From: Apiospora phragmitis
Lineage: Eukaryota; Ascomycota; Sordariomycetes; Amphisphaeriales; Apiosporaceae
DNA: 64,000 nt
Assembly: GCA_038363925.1 (NCBI GenBank)
Contig: JAQQWL010000003.1
Coordinates: 2,232,001 to 2,296,000, forward strand
Direction of reading: 5' to 3'
The notes beneath the pieces are model-generated. The model made no database searches. It was not told where the DNA came from and saw nothing but the letters and a program-made list of their open reading frames with translations. Below, piece by piece: positions 11,896-24,900 of this stretch. Position 1 is the first letter of the stretch, and every line of letters begins with the position of its first letter. The translations under genes were made by a program, and so were the position numbers.

Positions 11896-14800
11896 ATAGC
11901 TGGCTTAAACTATACCTAGGCTATAAAAATCATAATATATTTCTAAAGACTTAAGGAGGAAATTAAAGACGAGCTTAATCGCCTAAACGCCTTAATTACT
12001 TTTTTCGCGTATATAAAACTTATTATTAAGATCGATATACGCCTATATAAATAACGCCGCGAAAAGTAAGGCGGATAACCCCGGTAGAGCGAATAAACTA
12101 AGGCTAATACGAGACGACCACGTTAATAAGTTAATACTTAAACTAAAATAATTACCGTATATAAATATTATAATAAACTTATAAACCTTAACGTTATTAA
12201 ATATAATAAAAACGATAAAAAATAAAACGTTATTTATTATAATTATTAAAAAAAATATTATATTAAAAAATATCGAGAATTAAAAAAAGTATTTTAACTT
12301 GTTTTAAAAAGATAATAAATTAACGTTATTAAAAACGAAACTAATTTTATAACGGCTATTAAAAAAAGTAACGCTAATAATATATTAAACGTACCTTACG
12401 ATAGCTTATTCTAAATAACTTATTATAATAATAAATATATTACGTACTTAGCGAATAAAAAAAGTACCGGATAGTTCTTGAAGGCTTTAAAAAGTAGGAA
12501 GAACTATAACCAGGCCCTCGTAATAACTAACCGAGAACTTACGCTTATATATATTTTAAAAACTAACTATTTTAATAATAATAAAAAAATAGTTAAATAA
12601 AAATAATAAACCGACGACCCTTAGCGATTAATCGGGATACTTATAAACGAGCTTATAAACGAAATTATTAAATTAAAGGATTTAAAAATCGACGGATAGC
12701 TACTTATCCTAAGTATCCCTTACCCCGATTTAAAGTATTTATATTAAATATTTATTATAGCTAGGTTTATTTAAAAAATTACTAATAATTACGCTATAAA
12801 TAACGACCCCCGTATTACTTTTATAAGCAAAGTATATTTTACTTTTTTATAAATCTCGTACGTATACGATACTTATATAAAATACTTCGCGAAAAAACTC
12901 GAGAACGAATAATTTCCTCGACGAATTAATAAACTAGCTATTATACAACCACACCCGGATTACGTAATTAAAAAAGTTAAAATAATAATCCTGAACGGAC
13001 GTCGAGCGTACCTATTAATATAAAAAAATTTACGGTAATTACGATAATATTACTTAAAAGGACGGGATTAAAGGGAGTACCTCGAGGATCGATACTTCGA
13101 GCACGCTTAAAAAAAATCGCGGGCTTATAAACGCCTAAAATAAAATACTTAATACTTTTAAAATATATAAGTTTACGCTCAGTAAAAGAACCCCTTTAGC
13201 CCGACTAAAAGTATTAGCAAAGCCCGACGAACTTAATAAACCTTCGAATCCCCGGACGAACTAGAATCCCAGGTATTAAGGCTAATACTATACACGGGAA
13301 GAAGATTCGATACACGTCCCCTAGTATACCAGGAAACGCCTTATAAAAAAAGAAAGAGATAGCGACGACAGGAGAATCGATCGTAGGAATTTATTACCCA
13401 CGTAGAACTATACCGGTTGGGAAATAAATACCGCCGACTATAAAAAAATAATACTAAGTGAGACTAAAACGGTCTTTATATTAAATTTTAAATAATTAAG
13501 GCCTTTATAAGTATATTATATTAATATTAAACGTAAAAGGAATTTATATTAAAACGTTACTCGATAGCGGAGCGTAAAAAAACTATATATTATTACGAAT
13601 TATTAATAAGTTTTAATTAGATTAAACGGAGAAAAACGCCCTATACCGACTTAAAACCGTCGATAAAGGATTTATAATTTATAATAATAAAGAAGTACGG
13701 AAAGAAGTCGCGAACCTTTTAATCGATATTAAAAAACATTACGAACGAATGATATATAATATTATGTACGTTATAAAATACGATATAATTTTAAAGATAC
13801 TTTAATTACGGGTAAGTAATCCCGGAATTAATTAAAAAATAGGCTAACTTTAATAAAATATATTAAGAAAAGGTTTAATCGATAAATAATGGTTTAAAAA
13901 ACGACCTTTTAATAAATTTAAAATACTTAAAATATATATTATTATTAAAAAGCTTAAACCGAGCGTTATAATAACTATATTAAAAAAGTATTAATAATTT
14001 ATAAACCTTTTTAATAAAAAACTTAAAACAGGTTTACCGCTTTATATACGGTAAAATCACGAAATACTTTTTAAAAAAGGGAAGGAACCACCCTTTATAT
14101 TTATATATAAGCTTAACCAAGAGCATAAGGCAATATTAAAAAAGTATATTACGGGGAACCTCGAAAAAAGAGTTATATAACCATTTATATTACTAGCCGG
14201 ATTCTTTATCCTTTTTATTCCTAAGAAAAGTAAAAACGGGAAGCTTAAATAACGTATATATATCGATTATAAAAAGCTTAACGAAATTACTATTAAAAAC
14301 CGGTACCCTTTACTTTTAATTAGCGACCTACGGGATAAGCTATTACACGTTAAAATCTTTATAATACTCGATCTCTTTAACGTATATAACCTAATCCGTA
14401 TTAAAAAAAAGAGGAATAAAAGACCGCGTTCTAAACTAAGTATAAATATTTCGAATATTAAGCTATACCGTTTAATTTAATTAACGTACTAACTAGCTTT
14501 TAATTTATAATTAATTACGTATTACGAAAATACCTCGATAAATTTATCGTGGTATACCTTAATAATATCTTTATTTATTCCGAAAATAAAGAATAATATA
14601 AGGAGCACGTAAAGCTAATACTTTAAAAGTTACAAAACGCTAATCTATTAGTTAACCTAGAAAAAAGCGAGTTCTACCAGACCTAAATCACCTTTATAGG
14701 ATACGTTATATCCTTAGGAGAAATCTAAATAAAATCCTTTAAAATAGCAGCAGTTAAGGAGTAGCCGACGCTTATAAGCGTTATAGAAGTTAGATCCTTC

Positions 14801-16990
14801 TTAAGATTAGCTAATTATTACTAGATCTTTATTCCCGGATTTAACAGGTTAATAATACCTTTAATAAACTTAACTAAAAAGGATATATTATTTATATAAA
14901 TTAATAAAAAAGAAGAAGCTTTTTAAACTATAAAAGGTCGAATTATTAACGAACTAATATTTCGCGTAACAAATCCTATAAAACCCTTTAAAATCGAAAC
15001 CAACGCATCGAACTATACGATCAAAAGCTAGCTAAATTAACGAGATAATAACGGAAAATTATACCCCGTCGTATTCTTTTCGAAAAAACTAAATAAACGA
15101 AAGTTTAATTATTAAATCTATAATAAAAAGTTAATAATTATTATTAAATCTATAATAAAAAGTTAATAATTATTATTAAATCTATAATAAAAAGTTAATA
15201 ATTATTATTAAATCTATAATAAAAAGTTAATAATTATTATTAAATCTATAATAAAAAGTTAATAATTATTATTAAAGCTTTTAAAAAATAAAAACATTAT
15301 TTTAACGGAACGGTAAAACTAATAAAAGTTTATACCGATTATAAAAACTTAACTACGTTTATTATTACGAAAAAAATAAATAAATAATAAATATAATAGT
15401 TTAAATTTTTATTAAAATTTAATTTCGTTATTATATATTATAAGAGCAGCGATAATAAAAAAGCTAATACTTTTAATTAATAACTAAACTATTAAGAAAA
15501 AGTTTTATTAAAAACCCGGACTATTTTTATATATAATAATAATAATAACCTCGTATTATTACGATATTTACACGTAACTAACCACGTTTAATATAACAAT
15601 AAATAAGTTATACGTTTTAAGGAATATTACGAACAAATAGACATAACTACCTTACGACTACCGTACAGAGTATCAAGAAACGGCCTAATATATTACCAGG
15701 GTAAGATCCTTATTCCCGAACTATACCGGCAGGAATTTATCTAGGAATTCTATTTATACCCCGCGTATAGATACTAAGGAGTATTTAAAATATAAAAGCG
15801 AATTACACGGCTATTTAATTACGAAAGCTTAAAGAATTAAGTTATAAAAGTTATTAATAAATACGACCTATATAATAAAACTAAGGCCGCACGATACCGA
15901 CCGTATAAAGAGCTCTAGCCTATATTACTACTAAATAAAGTATAAAAAACGATCGTATTAAACTTTATTATTAAGTTATTATTATTTATAGAATTATTAA
16001 TTAAGGTCGAATACGATAATATATTAATAATTATGGATAAATTTATAAAATATACTTACTTCCTCTTATATAAAAAATTTAGTAATATTAACGACCTTGT
16101 ATACACGTTCCTTCGAATTATCGTTAATTAATATAAATTACCGGAAACGATTATTTTCGACCGGGATAAGTTGTTTATAATTAAATTCTAAAAATCGTTT
16201 ATAACGTAACTAGGCGTAAAATATAAACTATTTATAACTTATTACTTATAAACGAACGAATAAATTAAATAAATAAATTAAACCTTAAAATAATACTTAC
16301 GATACTACGTTAACTATAAGTAAAATAACTAAGTAACGTTATTACTTATAGCGTAATTCGCGTATAATAACGTAAATAACGAAACTACGCGCATTTTACC
16401 CTTTTAAACGAATTACGAATACGATCCGGAAATTACTAAATAACCATTAAAAAGAGAGCTAATACTAATCGCGACTATATAAGTCGAGAAATTAAAAAAA
16501 CTCTAAACTGTTTTATAATAAAACCTCACTTTTTTTTAAGAATAAATAAAGAAATATACCGATAAAACAAGGTTAAAAAGACTAACCTTTAAAAAAAGAG
16601 AAAAAATTTACCTTTTACGACGTAATATTAAAACTAAACGACCTAGCGATAAACTAAACTTTAAAAAGATTAGACTATTTAAAATCGTAAAAGTTATTTT
16701 AAAAACTAATTATTAATTATTATTATTTAAAACAATATAGATATACCTTATATTTTATATTTTATTATTCGAACCAGCCCTCGAAAACACGAAAATCGAT
16801 ATATAGCTAAAAGTCGAAATAGATTAATACGAATATAAAATCGAAAAGATTATTAATAAATAAAGAAAAAGGCGAAGTTTTTAATACCTCGTTTAATAAA
16901 AAAAATACTTATTAAAAAATAATACTTAAGAATTTAAAAAATATTTAAAAAATGTTATTAAAGAAATTTAAAAGTTTAAAGAACGACCCT
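11896..16990 (+). pseudogene. gag (3' part) and pol of the outer family A element
   Basis: Homology to gag resumes at 11896, just after the duplicated target site. In order: zinc-knuckle remnant near 12220-12285; aspartic protease active site reading LLDSGA at about 13555-13575; reverse transcriptase near 14250-14600; RNase H near 15000-15330, disrupted by a 32-bp tandem array at 15111-15270; integrase with a well-preserved N-terminal segment near 15660-15790 and a DDE core up to about 16300; chromodomain near 16795-16985. Many codons have become stops (CAG to TAG, TGG to TAG/TAA) and the array adds frameshifts. Confidence 0.8.
15111..15270. repeat. 32-bp tandem repeat, five copies, in RNase H
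   Basis: The unit attaaatctataataaaaag plus twelve more bases recurs head to tail. The marker taataaaaag lies at 15121, 15153, 15185, 15217 and 15249, exactly 32 bp apart. The copies look identical. The unit matches the RNase H HDKELLAI region, which occurs once in the related element near 25900-25945. Since 32 is not a multiple of 3, it breaks the frame. Confidence 0.95.
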
Positions 16991-17676
16991 AAACTTGGCT
17001 AGTAACGACGGCTTTAACGGGACGTTAAGATACACCTCGTCCTAGTCGAAAGAGAAGCCCGATAATAGTGTAGGAGTAACCTCAAGCGACGGTTCGGCCG
17101 CTACCTTTCGACGAGCCTCCTTCTCGGCCTCTTTATATTCGATACGCTCCAGCTCTTCTATATTTAAAATATCGCGACGAATTGCGCGTATTATCTTTTC
17201 GAACTAAAGCTTTTTCTATTTCCGAAGCAGCCGAACCTTTAAGGTAGCCTGTTTTAACTCCTCCTTCGCCGCGTCTAAATCACTTTTTAAGCGAGCGTAA
17301 TTATTATTAATAACTCTTAATTAAATAATAAAAAAACCTTATATATTATATCTCGATTAATTATATTTAATATATAATTTATAACGAAATAAATTAAGTA
17401 AAAAAACTTCGTAGCTCGGGAAATTACGGGACTCGTAATAAAAATAAAAAGGTATAATAACGGACCGTTAAAAAATAAGGCTTAAAACCTCGTTATAACG
17501 ATTAATTTTTAAATATTTTAACGTATAACGCTTTTTAATATAATTAAATATTATAATAAATAAATATTATAATAAAAATAAAAAAAGAATTTATTAAAAA
17601 CTTAAAAAAATAGAGAAATAAAAGTACTTATAAAACTTAGCGCTTTAAAAATAAAATAATTAAAAAAAGAGGATAA

Positions 17677-18248
17677 TATTATAACTTAGCTTAATTATAC
17701 GGTTTAAACTTATAATTTATCGGTATAAAATTATTATACCTCGACTAAGCTACGATATTATTAATATTAATAAAACTATTAATTATATTAATATAAATTT
17801 ATTTATATTTCGTAATTAACCGCCGCTTAATACGATACCGCCCCGGACGGCTATAAGACGAATAAATATCCTCGTAAAAGAAAACTAAAAGCGGAGGTTA
17901 CGTGACGGATCTAGGGATCGGGGTAGATCTACGAGATTTAAAAGAATTAGTAAAAAAGGGATTAAATATATAACTACGAACGTTTCTTATATATTTTATA
18001 TAAATACTTTTTATTTTAATAATTAATTTAAATATTAATCTTAATTTATTAATAAGGTATATTACTTTAACGATTTTATTATAAATACTTTTATATTCTA
18101 TACTTAGTTATAATTAAATTACGGTTATTATTTATTATATTAATAAGTATTTACTTACTATATATCTAGATACTTTCTCGTATTACTAACATAAACCCCC
18201 GTACGTTCTACCAAGGTTTTTATTAGACCCCTAATAGCGTTCGTTATA
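17677..18248 (+). repeat. 3' LTR, family A outer element
   Basis: Starts tattataacttagct and ends gttcgttata, followed by the ATATA target duplication. Landmark gcggaggttacgtgacgg near 17892. Partner of 3117-3703. Confidence 0.85.
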
Positions 18249-18253
18249 ATATA

Positions 18254-19621
18254 ATAAGATGTATAAAGCGGATTTAATTCGGTAAAAATAAAAGAATAAT
18301 TACTTTAAAACTTAATAATTATAAAATATAATGCTAAGATAATATCTCGACTAATACTTATATATTAACGTTATATATATTTTAATTTAATTATTAATAT
18401 TTATTAAAAAGTTAATTTATAATAATATATTAATATAAACGGATATTATTATAAGTTATTTTAAAGTAAAAAAAACGGCTTTATTTATATACTATAACTT
18501 ATATAATAAGGCGAGATTTAATAGATTAAAGTAACTGCTAATAATATAGTTAAAACGATAATAGCGTGCCGTATAATAGTTAAGTGATAGGGTAGAATAG
18601 GGTTAAGTAATAAGGTTAAGTAAAGTATAAGCGAATGCCCGCGGCTAAGTAAAGCACACTTTAAGAATCACGTCGCGCAGGGTAGGGCTATTACTCTTTA
18701 AATATACGATTAGCTAGTCGCCTCTACGTGCGTTAATATTAAAACATAACCTACGATATATTTAATCTCTTTTAATTAAATCACTATTTATATAAATACT
18801 TTTATTAATAAAAATAATAATATATTAATTATATATAAAATTAATATTATTTAATATTATCTCTTTTTTTTTAATTAAAGAGATATACTAGTTTATACTC
18901 GCCACGTTTATTTTAAATATTCGATTATTATTATTAAATAAACTTTTATATATACGTATAAATAAGGTTTAATCGATGTTATATAATTAAATTCGAAATC
19001 GATTTCCGCTTTTTAAGATTAAACTATTTATTAATATTAAATCTATATTAGTCTTAGCGCTAATAGATACTTCGCATAGCTAGCGCGGTACTTCTAGTTA
19101 TTAAAAATACGTACTGACTAGATTAGCGCCATTATCTAAGCATCGTATAACTGCATATCCGAGAGAGCTATAAAATGAGGAAACAGAGTACTCCGAATTC
19201 GATACTTACTGCTGCTCACAGCCTAGCCCACTGATTATCTATACCTCGTTTCAGCATATCGCCATATAATCTAATAACCGTAATGAATAGTCAAGCTGAT
19301 CTGTTATATATATTAGATATAAATATGTATCCCTCCCACTTAGCAAGTTCTCTTTCTAAGCACCTAGGGGCGATCTTAGGCTAGCGGGGGCTTAGTCTAG
19401 GGGATGCTGCTCGGGCTATACAGTAGAGCACAACCCCGCCCAGCATGCTTAGTACAGTGCTGACAGCTATCCCATAGTGCAATTAATAAAGGAAGCACAG
19501 AGATAGAGGAAAACAATTCCATAGTTTATTTATAAAGAGCCTAAGAATATAAATAAGTAACACACCCTTGAACCCTCCATTTGTAAAGATAGTAGAAATA
19601 TAGAAGATGTTTTACGATCTC
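18254..19621. other. Gene-free stretch: RIP-like DNA, then a normal-composition flank
   Basis: No coding frame recognised. Up to about 19140 it is AT-rich. At 18560-18690 the word gttaagtaa is reiterated beside aaagcacactttaagaatcacg, resembling the terminal region of a Fot1/Pogo-type DNA transposon, but I found no matching inverted copy. From about 19150 composition is normal and the sequence is probably the 3' flank of the minus-strand HNWD gene that ends at 19622. Confidence 0.4.
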
Positions 19622-21192
19622 TCAGCCAGTAGATGAAGCCCACACGTTCTCAAGCCCTTTAGCGAATTGCACAATAAATACTCTCCCCAAAGCACAGCCG
19701 ATAGTTACTAAAGAACCGGAAACAGCGGACGTTATTGGCCGGAAATCAGGCGGTAACCATAACAAATGATCCCCATGCCAAGTTATCCAGCTGCTATCCT
19801 CGCTAATACCAGGGCCAAGGGGTTTAACATCGCGCCGTGGAGGTGATAATTACCTAGACTAGTGATTAAAAGAAATCGCTCCAACGTCGGTAAAAATTAA
19901 CGACGAATCCAGACTAAACGATAATATCGAGGAAAAGGTACCTATATTAATAGTCTGCAGCTCTTGGCCCGTCTACGCGTCCCAGACCTTGACCGTCCTG
20001 TCGTACGACGCCGACGCCACCAGCTGGCCGTCGGGCGAGAACGCCACCGAGTTGACCGGACCGCTGTGGCCCGCGAGCGTCTGCTGCTCTTGGCCCGTCT
20101 GCGCGTCCCAGACCTTGACCGTCCTGTCGTCCGACGCCGACGCCACCAGCTGGCCGTCGGGCGAGAACGCCACCGACCTGACCCGACCGCTGTGGCCCTC
20201 GAGCGTCTTGCGGCAATTATTCCACTTGTCGTCTATTACTAGCCGGCGGCAAGATCTACTATGGGATAGAACCTTGAAATGTAGCACGGATTACGTTCTA
20301 TTTCGGGGCGAAAAGGAGGCTAGATAAATAGACTTGAAAAAGGGTAACTTGAATAATAAAAACGTTAGCCAAAATAAAGCGGTTTGCGTTATTAAGGAAA
20401 TCGATTAGTAGTTTATTAATATTAGGCTTAATAGTTAATTAATAAATTAACGGAATAGGTCCGGGGGTAGCTTACTATAAGACTATTTAATATAGTTAAA
20501 ACTTGTAAGCTTTCTAAAGCTCTATTTATTAAACTAAGCGCTTTTAATCAATATAGGAAATAACTTTTTAAGAACTTATACACCTTATAATCGTTAGTAA
20601 TTATTATACCTAACTATTTTAAATAGTATACTTAGTAGCGGTATACATATTATATCTCTAGCTATAAGTGCTCGTTAATTCGCTAGGGTTCGATATCGGA
20701 AAATGTTATCCCTAGTACTTATACTTAGCAGATATCTATTCGCAGCGAGTTATTTATAACTCGTAAATATTCCGTGGCTAGCCGACGATGGACCTCTTTC
20801 TTATTTATTTAGAACTGGTTACTCTTTCGCTTTTCCGGGTCGAGAAGGAAATCGCGGAAAAATAGATGCAATAATCGGATCGCTTATTTAAGTAAATTAG
20901 GGATACTAAGAACGGAATAAAGTAGGTTAAGATTAATTAGCACGTCGTTTAAAGTGGTATAAAGTAACTAAGCTAGAACCGACGTAGAAAGGGGACTAGT
21001 AAGTACTACGATCGAGCTAATAATAGTACGGAATTATTACAGTTTAGTTGCTCGCTACCGTACCGAGAGACTAAGAAATAGATATTTTAGAACGGGTATA
21101 TACGTTATATCGAGTTAAGATTCTTAACTTTACGTTTATTATTATAAAACCTCGTTTAAATTCGTAATTAGATTATTAATTTTACGGTTATT
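19622..21192 (-). pseudogene. HET-NACHT-WD40 (HNWD) gene, 3' part
   Basis: The C-terminal half of a fungal NLR/STAND allorecognition protein, continuing from 29041-30643 across the retrotransposon. From high to low coordinates it reads: the end of NACHT; a post-NACHT helical region with the signature LHLFFRDFLLDPEKR near 20870-20820; RLATEYLRVINNSLRIDIC near 20785-20730; the linker DDKWNN before the first WD repeat; two 42-residue WD40 repeats (20212-19961); and a C-terminal tail containing SWITWHGDHLLWLP, which follows WD arrays in this family. Stops are of RIP type (CAG to TAG at 19973-19975, others near 19860). Mutation is heavy at 20340-21192 and light over the WD repeats and tail. The stop is TGA at 19622-19624. 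Bases 21188-21192 are the TTATT target duplication. Confidence 0.88.
19961..20212 (-). repeat. Two 126-bp WD40 repeat units of the HNWD gene
   Basis: The block beginning ctcttggccc at 19961 recurs at 20087, exactly 126 bp (42 codons) later. The two units differ at about nine positions by eye. Each encodes [29 protein letters not shown]. Near-identical units are typical of HET-D/HET-E arrays, which usually have more copies. GC is high although the surroundings are RIP-mutated. Confidence 0.95.
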
Positions 21193-21904
21193 TATTACAA
21201 CCCGACCTAACCATGCGGCCAAGACTCTACTTATCGGCACGGAAGTACGATAACCCGACCCGGCTACGATATTATAATTAGCGATCGCACCGCTAATTAT
21301 ATTAATATAAACCCGATCGTATTTTAATAACGCACGGTAAATTAAATAGTCCCAGCCCGCGCGGCGATAGGACGGGTACGGATAGACGCGGGAAAAAGGA
21401 TAACGGGTTACGTTACGAAGCTACGGGATAACGAAGGGACGACGCCTATAATAAGCTAACTAAGGATAGATCACCGTAATTAGGAAATGGATTACCGTAA
21501 GCCACTAACGGATCACCGTAATTTAAAAAATAGATCACCGTAAACTATTAACGGATTATTATAAACTAAAAGTGATCCCGAAAAATTAATAAAGGGGAGA
21601 TTAAATATATAACGATAAATATTTTTTATATATTTTTATATAAACGCTCTCTATTTTAATAATTAATTTAAATATTAATTTAACCTATTAATAAAATAAA
21701 TAGCCTTAATAACTCTATTATAAATATTTTTAAGTTAAGCGTACCTTAGTTACCCTTTTTTTTTTATTCTTACGGCTATTACACATTATATCGATAAAAG
21801 CGGACTTTTATCGCACGTTTAAATACTCTCTCGTATTATTAAATATAAATCCTTCGGTACGTTTTATTAAGTTTCTATTTAAACCTTTAATAACGTTCGT
21901 TATA
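21193..21904 (+). repeat. 5' LTR, family B
   Basis: Begins tattacaacccgacc and ends gttcgttata (ancestral TG...CA). Contains the atcaccgtaa word array near 21464-21570. Partner of 28328-29040, from which it differs mainly by transitions. Confidence 0.9.
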
Positions 21905-21959
21905 TTTTAATTACTCTTATTTTTATAAGCTATTACCTAAACCTTTAAATAATAACACC

Positions 21960-24900
21960 TATAAGAACTATATCTACACCTAGATTTAATAATACCCCTC
22001 GCCACAGGAAGACCTCTATTACCACCGTAAGCACCCTTTAACGAAATCCCGCTATAAAAGTAAATAGCGACGATAACAACGACGGCCCTACCCGTTAGGC
22101 GTTAATTAAGCGAATCTAGGAGCTTAAGCAAGAAAGCGCTAATTATTAATATTACTACGCTAAGCTCGAGAAAAAACGTAATACCTTTTTAATAAAAAAA
22201 AAACCTAGGCTAGATACCCGACATTAATAAGCTACGCGAAAAAGTACGTCTCCTCCGTACCGCCGCTAATATTATTTAAACCCTTATCGTTTTAAAGAAA
22301 GGAATAAAGATTAGTTTACCTACGCTATTCGACGGAATAAGCGGGAACCTTTAAAAATTCTTCGTTTAAATTAAAACTTATTAATAGTTTTACGAAAGAA
22401 TATTCGAAAACCTTACTTAGCGAGTTATTTACGCCGCCTCGTTCTTTAAAAGTAAAACACTCGCTTAATTCGAGCCTTACCTTAATAAACTCGTAAAAAC
22501 GACTAATAAATCGAACTGTGCCGCACGGAGGCATAACGCATTTTTAAAAGTTACGATAGCTTCGAAAACGCTTTTAAATCACTTTTTTAAAACCCCGACA
22601 AAAAACGATAGGTAAAAAGAGAGCTTAAAACTTTTAAATAAAAAGGATTAGCCGCCTCTTACACCGCCGAATTCCGACGTATTATAGCTCGACTAAATTA
22701 TACCGAAGCTATTAAAATTATAATATATTATTAAGGATTAAAAAAAAACGTTAAAAATAAACTTAGCCGGCTTAATACCCTTAATAATTTCCTTTCGTAT
22801 ATAGAATTTACGATTAAGATCGATACCCGTATATATAAACGACGCCGCGAAAAATAAGGCGGATAATAACGATAAATTAACCGAATCTAGGCTAATATAA
22901 AACGATTATATTACTACTATAATATATAACCGAAGAATATTACCGCGTATAGCTATTATAATAAACTTATAAATCTCGATATTACTAAATACGATAAGAA
23001 CGATAAAAAATAAAACGTTACTTATTATAACTATTAGAAAAAGGGGTATTATTTACGAGAATACCGAGCTTCGAAAAAGGATTTTTAAAAAGTCTTAAAC
23101 GGACGATACGTTAACGCTACGATAAGCGAGGACGCCCTTATACCAGTTATTAAAAAAAGCAGCGCTATTACCGAACACGGTAGCTTATCTTAAATAGCTT
23201 ATTACGACAATAAGTGCACCTTCTACCTAGTAAATAAGGAAGGAACCGGATAGTTTTTTAGGGCTTTAAAAATAAAGAGGAGCCTTAAACGGAGCGTCGC
23301 TATAATAAGTAGAGATTTCGCCTTAATTTATAATCTCGCCCCCGATAATTTTAATAATAATAATAAAATTATTAATTAAAAAAAGTAACCCGTTAATTAT
23401 AAACGACTAATCGGTATATTAATAAGGGAACTCGTAAACGAGATTACCGAGTTTAAAAACTTTAGGAACGACGGATAGCTAGTTATTTTAGGCGTTTTTT
23501 ACCCCGATTTAAAATATTTACGCTAAATACTTATTACGGTAAGATTCGTTTAAAAAGTCCGCGGTAATTACGTAATAAGCGATAACCCTCGAATCTCTCC
23601 TATAAACGAAATATACTTTACGTTTTCGTAAATCTTATACGTATACGATATTTATATAGAATATTTTGCGAAAAAACTAAAAAATAAATAATTTCCCCGA
23701 CGAATTAATAAACGAGTTATTATAAACTTATACCTCGACTATATAATCGGGAAAATTAAAACATTAATTTTTAATAAACGACGCGCGTATTTATTAATAT
23801 AAAAAGATTTAAAGTAGTTACGAAAATATTACTTAAAAAGACGGGATTAAAAAGATATTTCGAGGATTAATACCTCGAATACGCCTAAGAAAAATCGCGA
23901 GCTTATAAACGTTTAAAAGAAAACGCTTAATACTTTTAAGACGTATAGGTATATACCTAATAAAAGAACCTCTTTATTATAATTAAGGATTTATAAAACG
24001 TTTATAAACTTTAACGAACTTAATAAACTTCCGAATTATCCGAAAGACCTAAATTTTAAGTATTAGGAACAGTATTATACACGGGGAGGAGTATAAAAAC
24101 ATTTCTGTTAACGTATTAAGAAGCTTTTTATAAAAAAAGAAAGGAACGATAACGGCGATAAAACGATCGATCGTAAAAGTTTATTACTTACTTAAAAAAA
24201 TATCGGTCGGGAAATAAACGCCGCCGAATATAAAGGGATAATATTAGGCGGACTAAGAAAGGTCCTTATATTAAATAATAGATAATCGAGCTATTTATAA
24301 ATATATTATTTTAATAATAAGCGTAAAAAAAGTTTATATTAAAGCGTTACTCGATAGCGGAGCGTAAAAAAACTATATTTCATTACGAATCGTTAACTGC
24401 CTAAAACTTAAATAATAGGAGAAAAACGCCTTATACCGACTTAAAACTATTAATAAAGGACTTATAACCTACGAAAATAAAGAAGTACGGAAGGAAGTCG
24501 CGAACCTTCTAATCGATACCGGAAAACGTTATAAACGAATCTCGTATAATATTACGAACGTCGCAAGATACGATATAATTTTAAAAATATTTTAATTACG
24601 GGTAAATAATTTTAAAGTTAATTAAAAAATAGGCTAACTTTAATAAAATATATTAAAAAGAGGTTTAATTAATAAATAGCGGTTTAAAAAACGACCCTTT
24701 AATAAACTTAAAGTATTTAAAGTATATATTATTATTAAAAAACTTAAGCCGAATATTACGACGATTATATTAAAAGAGTACCGGTAATTCGAAAGCCTTT
24801 TTAACGGGAAATTAAAAACTAGCTTACCGCCTTATATACGGTGGGATCACGAAATACCTTTTAAAAATAGGAAGGAACCCCTATTTATACTTATATATAA

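Larger units (their letters stand above)
3117..18248 (+). mobile_element. Complete Ty3/Gypsy chromovirus, family A, split by a nested copy
   Basis: A full-length element: 5' LTR 3117-3703, gag start near 3730, 3' LTR 17677-18248, flanked by ATATA at 3112-3116 and 18249-18253 (a low-complexity duplication, but at exactly the predicted LTR ends). Gag is interrupted at 4467 by an inverted copy of the same family (4468-11890). Without that copy and its duplication the element is about 7.7 kb. Domain order on the + strand is gag with zinc knuckle, aspartic protease, reverse transcriptase, RNase H, integrase and chromodomain, the order of fungal chromoviruses. Every region carries RIP stops. The two LTRs differ by indels as well as transitions. 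Confidence 0.88.

Noticed and set aside
19973..20287. A small independent WD40 gene on the minus strand
   Set aside because: The frame continues past RIP stops into a C-terminal tail, and upstream into the NACHT region, so it is part of the split HNWD gene.
19964..20327. Plus-strand open frames over the WD40 unit
   Set aside because: They are antisense shadows of the two minus-strand WD40 repeats. The internal duplication in their proteins is just the 126-bp repeat.
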